Position numbers and translations under genes: made by a program | The notes under the pieces: generated by a model | What the model saw: only the letters and a program-made list of their open reading frames with translations | What the model was told of the DNA's origin: nothing | Databases searched by the model: none | In this document: in pieces, positions 1 through 8,922 of the stretch | Layout: each line of letters begins with the position of its first letter | Position numbering within the stretch: position 1 is the first letter of the stretch | Assembly: GCA_963743875.1 (NCBI GenBank) | Contig: CAVURM010000001.1 | Coordinates: forward strand, 806,001-870,000 | DNA: 64,000 nucleotides | Source: RHKX01 sp963743875 | GTDB taxonomy: Bacteria; Actinomycetota; Thermoleophilia; Solirubrobacterales; 70-9 | Direction of reading: 5' to 3'

Positions 1-1005
<1,005 letters not shown>

Positions 1006-1015
1006 GGAGAGGTTC

Positions 1016-1924
1016 ATGAAAGTTCTCGTCACGGGCGCCAGCGGCACCATCGGTAGAGCGCTCTGCGAGGCGCTACTGGCCCGCGGCGATCAGGTCGTCG
1101 GACTCTCGCGGAGCCCCGAGCGCTCCAAACAGCGCGTTCCCGGCGTCACCTGGCACGCCTGGAACCCGACCCTCGAGAGGCCGCCCGAGGAGGTATTCGA
1201 CGGCGTCGGCGGAGTGGTCAACCTGGTCGGAGAGCCGATCAACCAACGCTGGACCGAAGATGCCAAGAAGCGCATCTGGGAGAGCCGCGAGATCGCCACG
1301 AAGAATCTCGTCGCCGCCATGCTCGCGGCCCCTCAGACCCCACCCGTCCTCGTCAGTCAATCGGCCGTCGGCTATTACGGCGACCGCGGCGATCAGATCG
1401 TCGACGAGTCGGCCCCGGCCGGCTCCAGCTTCGACGCCAAGGTCTGCATCGCCTGGGAAGCTGCAGCCGAGGAGGCTGCCGGCGGCGACGTCCGTGTGGC
1501 GATCATGCGCACCGGCCTGCTGCTGACCAAGGACGCCGGTCTGCTCGGCGAGCTGCTGCTGCCGTTCAAGCTCGGGGTCGGCGGACCGGTCGCCGGGGGT
1601 CGCAACTACATGCCGTGGATCAGCCTCGCCGACGAGGTCGGACTGCTGCTCTGGGGCCTCGACACCCAGTCGGCCTCCGGCGTCTACAACGCCTGCGCCC
1701 CGAACCCGGTGACGAATCGGGAGTTCTCGAAGTCCCTGGGGCGCGCCCTCGGTAGGCCCGCTGTGATGCCCGTGCCCAAATTCGCGGTCAAGCTCAGGCT
1801 CGGAGGGGAACTCGGCGATGTCGCCACCGGCGGCCAGCGGGCCCTGCCCCGGCGCGTGCAGGACGAGGGCTACGTCTTCCGCTTCCCGGAGATCGACGCC
1901 GCGATGCAGGACGCCCTGTCCTGA
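1016..1924 (+). CDS. TIGR01777-type SDR epimerase (YfcH-like)
   Basis: A 302-aa NAD(P)-binding protein of the extended SDR family related to YfcH/SulA-like epimerases; the substrate is unknown for the family. The N-terminus has the nucleotide-binding motif GASGTIG (residues 8-14), the middle has SAVGYYGDRGD with the SDR Tyr, and the last 45 residues match the DUF1731 tail (GELGDVATGGQRALPRRVQDEGYVFRFPEI). The ATG at 1016 is preferred over an upstream in-frame ATG at 950, which lies inside the malic enzyme gene, because GGGAGAGG precedes it at 1005-1012. It is probably cotranscribed with the malic enzyme gene. Confidence 0.85.
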   Translation: MKVLVTGASGTIGRALCEALLARGDQVVGLSRSPERSKQRVPGVTWHAWNPTLERPPEEVFDGVGGVVNLVGEPINQRWTEDAKKRIWESREIATKNLVAAMLAAPQTPPVLVSQSAVGYYGDRGDQIVDESAPAGSSFDAKVCIAWEAAAEEAAGGDVRVAIMRTGLLLTKDAGLLGELLLPFKLGVGGPVAGGRNYMPWISLADEVGLLLWGLDTQSASGVYNACAPNPVTNREFSKSLGRALGRPAVMPVPKFAVKLRLGGELGDVATGGQRALPRRVQDEGYVFRFPEIDAAMQDALS

Positions 1925-1930
1925 GCCCCC

Positions 1931-3064
1931 TCACGGGACCGTGATCGGCGCCGGGGCCGGCCTCAAAGGACCGCCGCCGAGCGCGTCGTAGGCACCGACC
2001 TGCGGCAAGGTGGTATCTCCCACGTCGTCGATCGAGTAGGTGCCGAGGTTCGATTCCCGGTCGGTCGTCGCGAAGAAGGCGTCGATGACCGAGCCGCGAT
2101 CGAGCGGATCGTCTGCCCGATCGATCGAGTCGAGGACGACGGCCATGGCCTCGTAGCCGTAGGCGGCAAAGCGGCCGGGGTCGCGACCGTGCGCCGAACC
2201 GAAGTCGTCCCGAAACAGCCCGGCTGTGCCCGGGAGCTGAGAGGGCGCAAGCGCGCCGGAGACGATCCTGACGGGGGCCGGCAGCGAGGATTCCGGCGGC
2301 GAGCCGGTCAGCTGAGCATCGGCTCCGAACGTCGTCGGGCTCGCGATCGGCTCCGGAGAGGTGGCCTTGGGGCCGCCGGAGACGACGTAGATCCCATCTA
2401 CCGGTCCACCCGAAGCCATGAGCGGCCCATCGGAGACCGATTGGAAGCCGTCGATGAGCGACTCCCCGTAGGGCCCGCCGTCGTTGATCACCGAGACGCG
2501 CCCGATTCGCTCGTCCACCATCCAGACGGCCGCCGCCGCCCCCTGAACGGTGTCGGAGGGGATCACCCTGCCGAAGGTCCGAGCGCCGCTCGGCTGGACC
2601 TCGGTCGGAATCTGGCTGCTGCCGGGGGCCGCCCGGGTCAGATCCACGGCCGACGCGGCGGCCGAGACCTGCAGCATCCCGGCCTCGTTGGTGATCGGAA
2701 GCGAGGTCCTCGTCGTGCCCGAGTCGAGCTCTCCTATGTAGGCGATCGCGGTCGAGTCCCCGGTGGCCTGCCGGGCGTTGGATCCAGCCAGAGCATCGGT
2801 GGCACCCCGCTTGCCGGCAGCGTCGAGAACCTCGATCTGCACCTCCGTGCCGCCGGCCTCGTGCTCGGCATCGTCGAGCGCCAGGAGGGCGCCGTCGGCG
2901 ACGTCGTTTCCGTCCCCCGCCGCGGGCCCCGTGAGCGGCGCGCTCAGGTACACGGTCAGCCGGGGTACGCCCGAGGAGTCCGATCCGCATCCGACGGCGG
3001 CCAGCGGCACAAGTCCCGCGATCGCCGCCGCGAACCCGACCCACGATCTCCTCACCGGCCGCAT
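1931..3064 (-). CDS. lipoprotein solute-binding protein, Leu/Ile/Val-type (Peripla_BP_6)
   Basis: A 377-aa secreted, lipid-anchored protein. Residues 1-26 form a lipoprotein signal peptide ending in LAAVGC, with Cys26 as the lipidated residue. The remainder reads as a type-1 periplasmic binding fold (VYLSAPLTGPAAGDGNDVADGALLALDDAE, then AYIGELDSGTT, then RVSVINDGGPYGESLIDGF and YGYEAMAVVLDSI), as in branched-chain amino acid ABC receptors and related sensors. No permease or ATPase gene is nearby, so it may be an orphan receptor or have another role. A GATAAT box ends 6 nt before the ATG and no ribosome binding site is visible, suggesting a leaderless transcript. Confidence 0.82.
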   Translation of the reverse strand: MRPVRRSWVGFAAAIAGLVPLAAVGCGSDSSGVPRLTVYLSAPLTGPAAGDGNDVADGALLALDDAEHEAGGTEVQIEVLDAAGKRGATDALAGSNARQATGDSTAIAYIGELDSGTTRTSLPITNEAGMLQVSAAASAVDLTRAAPGSSQIPTEVQPSGARTFGRVIPSDTVQGAAAAVWMVDERIGRVSVINDGGPYGESLIDGFQSVSDGPLMASGGPVDGIYVVSGGPKATSPEPIASPTTFGADAQLTGSPPESSLPAPVRIVSGALAPSQLPGTAGLFRDDFGSAHGRDPGRFAAYGYEAMAVVLDSIDRADDPLDRGSVIDAFFATTDRESNLGTYSIDDVGDTTLPQVGAYDALGGGPLRPAPAPITVP

Positions 3065-3070
3065 GCCCCG

Positions 3071-3076
3071 ATTATC
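3071..3076 (-). promoter_or_regulatory. -10 box of leaderless promoter for the solute-binding protein gene
   Basis: GATAAT on the minus strand, separated by 6 nt (CGGGGC) from the ATG at 3064. No convincing -35 box or Shine-Dalgarno sequence is seen. Spacing matches the other TANNNT-like/start pairs in this window. Confidence 0.5.
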
Positions 3077-3087
3077 GCTGGCGACGA

Positions 3088-3465
3088 CTAATCCACCGAG
3101 CGGGAGCGCAGCCCGACCTTGCCGAGCTTGCCGCGGTGACGGGAAATGAACCCGTAGGTGCGGGCGGTTTGATCGGGAAAGCGTCGCATCGCTCGAGAGG
3201 GAACGTGACCTCCGCGGAGCAACCGGGTCAGCGGAGCCGCGGCCTCGGGGCCGGAGAGAACCGTCCCGCCCGGCGTCAGCAGGTGGAACGAATCGAGTCG
3301 GCGCTCAGGCGGCACCTCGGTCAGCAGGCGCTGCCCCTCCTCACTCTGGATCGCCACCGCCCGAAGGCGCTGGTCGTCGTCCAGGCGCATCGCCCATTTC
3401 GCCGACAGACGACAGAAGCCACAGTCGTCGTCGTAGAGCAGAGCGAAGTCACGGCGGGATTCCAC
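3088..3465 (-). CDS. DCC-family thiol-disulfide oxidoreductase (DUF393)
   Basis: A 125-aa protein of the DCC family, small thioredoxin-like proteins of unsettled function. The family signature is visible as YDDDCGFC at residues 11-18, giving a CxxC pair (Cys15, Cys18), followed by the usual helix with Arg/Trp residues (SAKWAMRLD) and a conserved LTPGGTVLSGPEAAAPL segment. The start is a GTG at 3465 with no ribosome binding site, but a GATAAT box 6 nt upstream. It lies 23 nt before the solute-binding protein gene on the same strand and is divergent from pfk. Confidence 0.85.
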   Translation of the reverse strand: MESRRDFALLYDDDCGFCRLSAKWAMRLDDDQRLRAVAIQSEEGQRLLTEVPPERRLDSFHLLTPGGTVLSGPEAAAPLTRLLRGGHVPSRAMRRFPDQTARTYGFISRHRGKLGKVGLRSRSVD

Positions 3466-3471
3466 CCGTCA

Positions 3472-3477
3472 ATTATC
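3472..3477 (-). promoter_or_regulatory. -10 box of leaderless promoter for the DCC-family gene
   Basis: GATAAT on the minus strand followed by TGACGG and the GTG start at 3465 (6-nt spacing). Same hexamer and spacing as in front of the neighbouring solute-binding protein gene. Confidence 0.5.
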
Positions 3478-3512
3478 GACATCGGGACAAGGCGGCACCG
3501 GACGACCGGCAC

Positions 3513-3518
3513 TATTGT
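3513..3518 (+). promoter_or_regulatory. -10 box of leaderless promoter for pfk
   Basis: TATTGT on the plus strand, 7 nt before the ATG at 3526. No Shine-Dalgarno sequence is present between box and start. Confidence 0.5.
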
Positions 3519-3525
3519 CGATTCG

Positions 3526-4560
3526 ATGAAGATCGGAATGCTCACCGCAGGTGGCGATTGCCCGGGTTTGAACGCCGTGATTCGCGCGGTAACCCGCTCG
3601 GCGATCGCCCGTGGAGACGAGGCGGTCGGGATCACGCGCGGCTTTCGGGGGCTCGCCGAGCGCGACTACGTTCCCCTCGACATGCGGGCGGTCTCGGGGA
3701 TCCTGTCGCTCGGCGGAACGATCCTCCGAACCTCGAGCTTCGAGCCCGCGACCGAGGGCGCAATCGACCGGGTGGCGGCGGCCTTCGAGCTCGACGGGCT
3801 CGACGCGTTGGTCGCAATCGGCGGCGATCACACGATGGAGATAACGCGCGACCTCTACGAGCAGGAGGGCCTGCCGCTGATCGGGGTGCCGAAGACGATC
3901 GACAACGACATCGTCGGGACCGACTACACCTTCGGCTTCGACACCGCCGTCCAAGTCGTCAGCGAAGCCATCGACCGGCTCCACACGACCGCGCAGTCGC
4001 ACAATCGCGTCATGGTCATCGAGGTAATGGGGAGGAACGCCGGCTGGATCGCTCTCCACGGAGGGATCGCCGGGGGCGCCGACGGGATCGTGATCCCGGA
4101 GGTCGACACGACCTGTGAGGATCTGGCGGCTGCAATCACGGCGCGCCATGAGCGTGGCAAGGACTTCTCGATCATCGTCGTCGCCGAGGGGGCCAACCTC
4201 TGCTTCGAGAGCGGCGAGGTCGATCAGGTCCGCATCAACGAGGAGACCGACGAATACGGCTACCAGCGACTCGGTGGGATCGGGGCGGCCCTGAGCAAGG
4301 AACTGGAGCGAATGACCGGCTTTGAGGCCCGCACCGTCGTACTCGGCCACATCCAGCGAGGCGGAACTCCGACGTCCCATGATCGGGTCCTCGCGACGCG
4401 CTACGGGGCCAAGGCTTACGAGCTTGCCAAGGCCGGCGAGTTCGGACGGATGGTCGCCCTCCAGGGCAATGAGATCGGCTCGATTCCACTCGAGCAGGTG
4501 ACCGGGATCAAGACGGTGGACCTCGAGCTGCTCGAGATCGCCAAGCGCTTCTACTCGTAG
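3526..4560 (+). CDS. pfkA: 6-phosphofructokinase (phosphoryl donor uncertain)
   Basis: A 344-aa phosphofructokinase making fructose 1,6-bisphosphate in glycolysis. Family motifs: TAGGDCPGLNAVIR near the N-terminus, IGGDHT (residues 98-103), PKTIDNDIVGTDYTFGFDTA, and LGHIQRGGTPTSHDR. At the two positions known to separate ATP- from PPi-dependent enzymes (Gly104 and Gly124 of E. coli PfkA, Asp and Lys in PPi enzymes) this protein has His102 and Lys123. Lys123 resembles PPi enzymes and the K124-type actinobacterial ATP enzymes; His102 is neither pattern. The ATG at 3526 is chosen over a long upstream open frame because the conserved MKIGMLTAGG begins there and a TATTGT box lies 7 nt upstream. 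Confidence 0.92.
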   Translation: MKIGMLTAGGDCPGLNAVIRAVTRSAIARGDEAVGITRGFRGLAERDYVPLDMRAVSGILSLGGTILRTSSFEPATEGAIDRVAAAFELDGLDALVAIGGDHTMEITRDLYEQEGLPLIGVPKTIDNDIVGTDYTFGFDTAVQVVSEAIDRLHTTAQSHNRVMVIEVMGRNAGWIALHGGIAGGADGIVIPEVDTTCEDLAAAITARHERGKDFSIIVVAEGANLCFESGEVDQVRINEETDEYGYQRLGGIGAALSKELERMTGFEARTVVLGHIQRGGTPTSHDRVLATRYGAKAYELAKAGEFGRMVALQGNEIGSIPLEQVTGIKTVDLELLEIAKRFYS

Positions 4561-4587
4561 GGATAACTCCGACGCGGTGTTGGCGGG
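4561..4587 (+). repeat. Degenerate copy of the 3'-end stem-loop element, after pfk
   Basis: Directly behind the pfk TAG the plus strand reads GGATAACTCCGA, then CGCGGTGTTG. These are the two conserved blocks that flank the stem-loop in the copies after obgE and adh. Here the stem-loop between the blocks is missing. The orientation is sense relative to pfk, as it is relative to obgE and adh. Confidence 0.6.
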
Positions 4588-4589
4588 TG

Positions 4590-4766
4590 CTACAGCTTGG
4601 CGGCGGGGCCGCGGGCCCAATCGATGAGCCCGTGCCAAGCGTGCAGCAGGGCACCGGTGAAGAGGATCAACAGGAAGATCATCGCGCAGAGGGCTCCGCC
4701 GAGATCGAGCGCGAAACCGATGATGAAGGCGAACATCGCCAGGAACAGGAAGCCCAAGAGCTGCAT
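4590..4766 (-). CDS. Small membrane protein (58 aa)
   Basis: An open frame starting with ATG at 4766, 11 nt downstream of the trpA stop, encoding 58 residues. It begins MQLLGFLFLAMFAFIIGFAL and continues CAMIFLLILFTGALLHAWHG, giving two predicted transmembrane helices joined by a short Asp-Gly turn, and ends with a short basic tail (IDWARGPAAKL). It resembles the small two-helix membrane proteins common in Actinobacteria, but I cannot assign a family or function. It is the last gene of the trp cluster. Confidence 0.6.
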   Translation of the reverse strand: MQLLGFLFLAMFAFIIGFALDLGGALCAMIFLLILFTGALLHAWHGLIDWARGPAAKL

Positions 4767-4777
4767 CGCTGCGAAAT

Positions 4778-5590
4778 CTACAGGGCCAGGCGGGTGTCCG
4801 CCATGAACGCGGTCACGGCGTCGACCGCCGCGGTCGTCGGATCCGGCTCCTCGGCCGCATCCGCGACGGCCCTGACGAGCCTGGTCCCGATGATCACCCC
4901 GTCGGCGACGGCTCCGACCTGGGCCGCCTGCTCAGGCGTCCCGATGCCGAACCCGACCGCAGCGGGTGCCGCCGACGCCTTTCGAACTGCCGCGACCATC
5001 TCACCCAGGGATTCGGGCAGCTGCGACCGCTCGCCGGTCACGCCGGTCAGCGAAACGACATAGGTGAACCCGACCGCGTCGCGCGCGATCTCGGCCAGCC
5101 GTGCGGGTGACGTGGTCGGCGAGACGAACCCGATCGGGGCGAGGCCGCGCGCCTGGAGCGCGGCGGCGATCGCGGGGTCCTCGCTGCGCGGCAGATCAGG
5201 AATGATCGCCCCTGCCGCACCAGCGCCTTCCAGAGCCGTGGCAAAACGCTCCGCCCCAAGGGTCAGGACGACGTTCGCGTAGACCATCGGCAGAACCGGG
5301 ACGCGAGCGGAGACACGCTCGCAAAGCGTCAGCACGCCGTCGAAACTCGCACCGGCGCGAAGGGCCGTCGTGCCCGCAGCGTGGATCAGCGGCCCGTCGG
5401 CGAGCGGGTCGGAGTACGGCACCCCGAGCTCGATCAGGTCGGCGCCGGTGTCGGCATAGGCGTCGATCACGGCAGCGGACGTAGCCATGTCCGGGAAACC
5501 ACCCATCAGGTAGGGCATCAGGGCCGCCCTTCCCTCGGATCTCGCGGCCGCAAAGGCGCCGGCAATCCGGTCGATTCCCGTCTCAGACAT
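4778..5590 (-). CDS. trpA: Tryptophan synthase alpha subunit
   Basis: A 270-aa TIM barrel that cleaves indole-3-glycerol phosphate to indole and glyceraldehyde 3-phosphate. The catalytic Glu and Asp lie in LIELGVPYSDPLADGP (family Glu49 and Asp60 equivalents); PYLMGGFPD and the phosphate-binding VGFGIGTPEQA are also present. The ATG at 5590 is chosen because the N-terminus MSETGIDRIAGAF aligns with the family; an open frame continues upstream only because it overlaps trpB in another frame. It overlaps the end of trpB by 8 nt, indicating translational coupling between the two subunits of the complex. Confidence 0.96.
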   Translation of the reverse strand: MSETGIDRIAGAFAAARSEGRAALMPYLMGGFPDMATSAAVIDAYADTGADLIELGVPYSDPLADGPLIHAAGTTALRAGASFDGVLTLCERVSARVPVLPMVYANVVLTLGAERFATALEGAGAAGAIIPDLPRSEDPAIAAALQARGLAPIGFVSPTTSPARLAEIARDAVGFTYVVSLTGVTGERSQLPESLGEMVAAVRKASAAPAAVGFGIGTPEQAAQVGAVADGVIIGTRLVRAVADAAEEPDPTTAAVDAVTAFMADTRLAL

Positions 5591-6767
5591 CGGCGTCAAG
5601 CCGTTCGAGGCCGGCGAGGGCTTCGGCGAGGTCCTTGTCACCCCGGCCGGAGAGGGTGAGCACGTCGAGATCCCCCGATCCCTCGCGCCCCTCACCCAGG
5701 AGCCAGGCCACGGCATGGGAGCTCTCAAGCGCCGGAATGATGCCCTCCAGCTCCGAGAGTTCACGGAACGCCCGGAGGGCGTCGTTGTCGGTGATCGCCA
5801 CATAACGTGCGCGCCCGGTGTCCCGGAGCATCGCGTGCTCGGGTCCGACTCCGGGGTAGTCGAGGCCGGCGGAGATCGAATGCGCCTCGAGGATCTGCCC
5901 TTCCTCGTCGGCGAGCACGGACGAGAGCGCCCCATGGAGGACGCCGGTACGGCCGGCGCCCAGCGAGGCGCCGTGGCGCCCCTGGAGACCCTCGCCAGCC
6001 GCCTCGACCCCGATCAACTCGACGCTCAGGTCCTCGACGAAGGGAACGAAGCTGCCGATCGCGTTCGAGCCGCCCCCGACGCAGGCGATGACCCGATCCG
6101 GCAGGCGGCCCTCGGCAACGAGAATCTGCTCCCGGGCCTCCTCGCCTATGACCATCTGCAGGTCGCGGACCAGTGCCGGATAGGGAGCCGGGCCGACCGC
6201 TGAGCCGATGATGTAGTGGGTGTCGTCGACGTTGGTGACCCAGTCGCGGATCGCCGCACTGACGGCCTCCTTGAGGGTCCGGGCACCGGCCTCGACCGGC
6301 TCGACCTTGGCCCCCATCAGCTCCATCCGCTCAACGTTGGGCCGCTGCCGGCGCATGTCCTCGGTGCCCATGTAGACGATGCATTCGAGGCCGAGCAATG
6401 CGCACGCCGTGGCGCTCGCGACGCCGTGCTGGCCAGCGCCGGTCTCGGCGATTATCCGGCCCTTGCCCATCCGCTTGGCGAGCAGGGCCTGACCGACCGC
6501 GTTGTTGATCTTGTGCGCACCGGTGTGAGCCAGGTCTTCACGCTTCAGATAGACGGTCCGGCCGGCGCGCTCGGAAAGCCGTCGAGCGAGATAGAGCGGC
6601 GTCGGACGACCGACGAAGTCCCGCAACAGACCGTTGAGCTCGTCCCGGTAGGCCGAATCGGATCGCGCCTGCTCCCAGGCCTCGGTCAGCTCGTCGAGAG
6701 CCGCGATCAGAACCTCGGGGACGTAGCGGCCTCCGTAGGGGCCGAATCGGGACTCGATCGCGGTCAC
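5583..6767 (-). CDS. trpB: Tryptophan synthase beta subunit
   Basis: A 394-aa PLP enzyme condensing indole with serine to give tryptophan. The PLP lysine is in REDLAHTGAHKINNAVGQ, the phosphate-binding loop is CVGGGSNAIGSF, and the conserved AETGAGQHG precedes the domain boundary. Length and motifs match a TrpB1-type enzyme that pairs with TrpA. The start overlaps the trpF stop by 4 nt (ATGA) and the 3' end overlaps trpA by 8 nt. Confidence 0.97.
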   Translation of the reverse strand: MTAIESRFGPYGGRYVPEVLIAALDELTEAWEQARSDSAYRDELNGLLRDFVGRPTPLYLARRLSERAGRTVYLKREDLAHTGAHKINNAVGQALLAKRMGKGRIIAETGAGQHGVASATACALLGLECIVYMGTEDMRRQRPNVERMELMGAKVEPVEAGARTLKEAVSAAIRDWVTNVDDTHYIIGSAVGPAPYPALVRDLQMVIGEEAREQILVAEGRLPDRVIACVGGGSNAIGSFVPFVEDLSVELIGVEAAGEGLQGRHGASLGAGRTGVLHGALSSVLADEEGQILEAHSISAGLDYPGVGPEHAMLRDTGRARYVAITDNDALRAFRELSELEGIIPALESSHAVAWLLGEGREGSGDLDVLTLSGRGDKDLAEALAGLERLDADV

Positions 6768-7468
6768 TCGCCGGGCCGTCCGTGGGCGACTGCTCGACGC
6801 ATGCGCTTGAGCGCACGCCGGCGGTCGCGTTCATCGCGCTGAATGACTCCGGCACGCTCGGCGGCGGCCAGGAACGAGGCGATCAGGTTGTGGTCCTTGA
6901 TTCCCGGCGCGGACTCGACGCCGCTGGCGACATCGACACCCCAGGGGTTGGCGATCGCGATCGCATCGCCGACGTTGTCGGGGGTCAGGCCGCCGGCGAG
7001 TATGGCCGGCACGCCGCCTCGCCGCCCGGCGACCAGATCCCAGTCAAAGGTCGCCCCGGTGCCGCCATGCTGACCTCGGCGGTAGGTGTCGAACAGGTGG
7101 TAGTCGGTGCGGAATGCCCGGGCCGCCGTGATCTCGGCCGGGGACTTCACGCGGAATGCCTTGATCACCTTGCAGCCGGTCCGACGATCGACCTCCCGAC
7201 AGAACGTGGGTCCCTCGTCCCCGTGCAGCTGCACGATCGTTAACTGGTCGCGGTCGGCGATATCGACGACCTCGTCGAGATGCGCGTTGACGAAGACGCC
7301 GACGACCTCGATCCTGCGCTTCATCGCCGCCCCGATCTCCTCCCCCATGAGGGGATCAACGCGGCGGGGGCTCTCCGGGCTGTGGTTGAGGCCGATCGCC
7401 CAAGCGCCGCCCGAGACCGCCGCCTCGGCGTCCTCCATCCGTGTGATCCCGCAGATCTTGACCTTCAC
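6764..7468 (-). CDS. trpF: Phosphoribosylanthranilate isomerase
   Basis: Isomerises phosphoribosylanthranilate to CdRP in tryptophan synthesis. KICGITRMEDA at the N-terminus holds the catalytic Cys, and GVDVASGVES the catalytic Asp. At 234 residues it is some 25-30 longer than most TrpF proteins; the excess is a basic C-terminal tail (RDERDRRRALKRMRRAVAHGR) after the barrel. The start is a GTG at 7468. A 177-nt gap separates it from htrA, so trpF-trpB-trpA may have their own promoter, although I could not find a clear one. Confidence 0.94.
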   Translation of the reverse strand: MKVKICGITRMEDAEAAVSGGAWAIGLNHSPESPRRVDPLMGEEIGAAMKRRIEVVGVFVNAHLDEVVDIADRDQLTIVQLHGDEGPTFCREVDRRTGCKVIKAFRVKSPAEITAARAFRTDYHLFDTYRRGQHGGTGATFDWDLVAGRRGGVPAILAGGLTPDNVGDAIAIANPWGVDVASGVESAPGIKDHNLIASFLAAAERAGVIQRDERDRRRALKRMRRAVAHGRPGE

Positions 7469-7508
7469 AGGTCAAAGATCGCATAACCGCCACGCGGGGC
7501 GCCGGGCG

Positions 7509-7542
7509 GCGGAGGCACCGCCTCCGCACTTCGTGCTGAGTG
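7509..7542 (-). repeat. GC hairpin joined to CACTCAGCACGA, copy 1
   Basis: In the gap between htrA and trpF. Bases 7509-7516 (GCGGAGGC) pair with 7520-7527 (GCCTCCGC) around a 3-nt loop. Bases 7531-7542 read CACTCAGCACGA on the minus strand. The same 12-mer, also next to a GC hairpin and in the same order, recurs at 63431-63458. It may be part of a transcription terminator for htrA, although no T-tract follows. Confidence 0.45.
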
Positions 7543-7645
7543 TCGGCGGCACCTCCACCCCCCGGCCCCTCAGAGCATGCACGGCTGGATCTCGATCGCT
7601 AGGCCTCGCAGGGTGGGCCTACCTTGCGGCTTTGGAGGCGTGGAA

Positions 7646-8855
7646 CTAACCCTGGATCGTGTCCGGCCGGTCGCCCAGCGTCACCGTGATCTCCTCGCTG
7701 GAGCCGTCGCGCAGAGTCGTCAGGGTAACCGCGTCCCCCGGCTGCTTGGCGTTGATCACCGAGATCAGATCCTCCATGCCGGTGATCTGGGCGCCGTCGA
7801 TGGCGGTGATCACGTCGCCGCCGGCCTTGACCTGGGCACCCTGGATGGCGATTGGAGCATCCCCGGCGGCAAGACCTGCGTCTGAGGCAGGCCCATCGGC
7901 AGTGACCCTCTGGACGAGGACACCCTCATCGACGTCGAGGTCGAGCTCCTTGGCCAACTCGGCATTCAGGTCGGCTCCCTCGATACCTAGGTAGGCGTGC
8001 TCTGCGGAGCCGCCGTCGATGATCTGGCCGGCAACCGTCCTGGCGGTGTTGATCGGGACGGCAAAGCCGATGCCGACCGACCCGCTGCTGCCGGTCCCGG
8101 TCGCAATCTGGGAGTTGATCCCGATCACGCGGCCGCCGTCGTCGAGCAGAGGGCCGCCCGAGTTGCCGGGGTTGATCGCGGCGTCGGTCTGGATCACGTC
8201 CGAGATGGTGAAGCCATTCGGTGCGCTGATCTGGCGCTGCAGGGCGGAGATGATCCCCGAGGTGACGGTGCGATCGAGGCCGTAGGGGTTACCGATGGCT
8301 ATCGTCCCGTCGCCGACCCTGACCGAGTCGGAATCGCCGAGCTCCAGCGGGGTCGCATCCGACCTTGGCGGGGTCGACCGCGAGCACCGCGACATCGGTG
8401 GAATCGTCGGCGCCGAGGACCTCCGCCGGCAACGCATCGCCGTCGCCGAACTTGACCGTCACCGAGGTCGATCCGTCGACCACATGGGCGTTGGTCAGGA
8501 TGTGGCCGTCGCCGTCGATCAGGATCCCGGAGCCGGTGGCGGTCCCACCGCCCGAGGGCTCACCGAAGGGCGACGAAGACGTCTCGCCCGACTGCTCGGC
8601 CGAGATGAACGCCACGCCCTGGGCGTCCTGCTCGTAGACCTGGCCGATCGTCCGGCCGGCGCCGGAGGCAGGCTCGCTCTCCGGGGAGACCGGAGGCGAC
8701 GCCACCGAAGAGGACGAGCCCGACGAGTTGTCCACGGAGATCAGGCCCGACGTGATCGCGATCACGCCGAACGTCACCGCGACGGCGCCGCCGAGCAAGC
8801 CGGAGCCGAAGGAACTGCCGAAGAAGGATCTGATTCGAGTCATGGCGCAGATCAT
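7646..8855 (-). CDS. HtrA/DegP-like trypsin-family serine protease, frameshifted
   Basis: A membrane-anchored serine protease inserted in the trp cluster. The N-terminal part (from ATG 8855 or 8843) has one transmembrane helix (LGGAVAVTFGVIAITSGLI), a Ser/Pro-rich linker, then the protease domain with His in TNAHVV and Asp in DDSTDVAVLAV. The frame breaks after DPAKV near 8360: one extra base in the GG at 8359-8360 shifts it. The downstream frame resumes with DATPLELGDSDSV and holds the catalytic Ser (AAINPGNSGGPL) followed by a PDZ domain ending GDRPDTIQG. Removing one base restores a protein of about 400 aa with an intact triad. Error or recent mutation; the rest is well conserved. Confidence 0.85.
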
Positions 8856-8922
8856 GCGGCGGCATTCTCAGGCCGATCGAAATCCGCTCTGAAGGGCGGT
8901 TAAGACTTCCCCCGGTCGAAAT

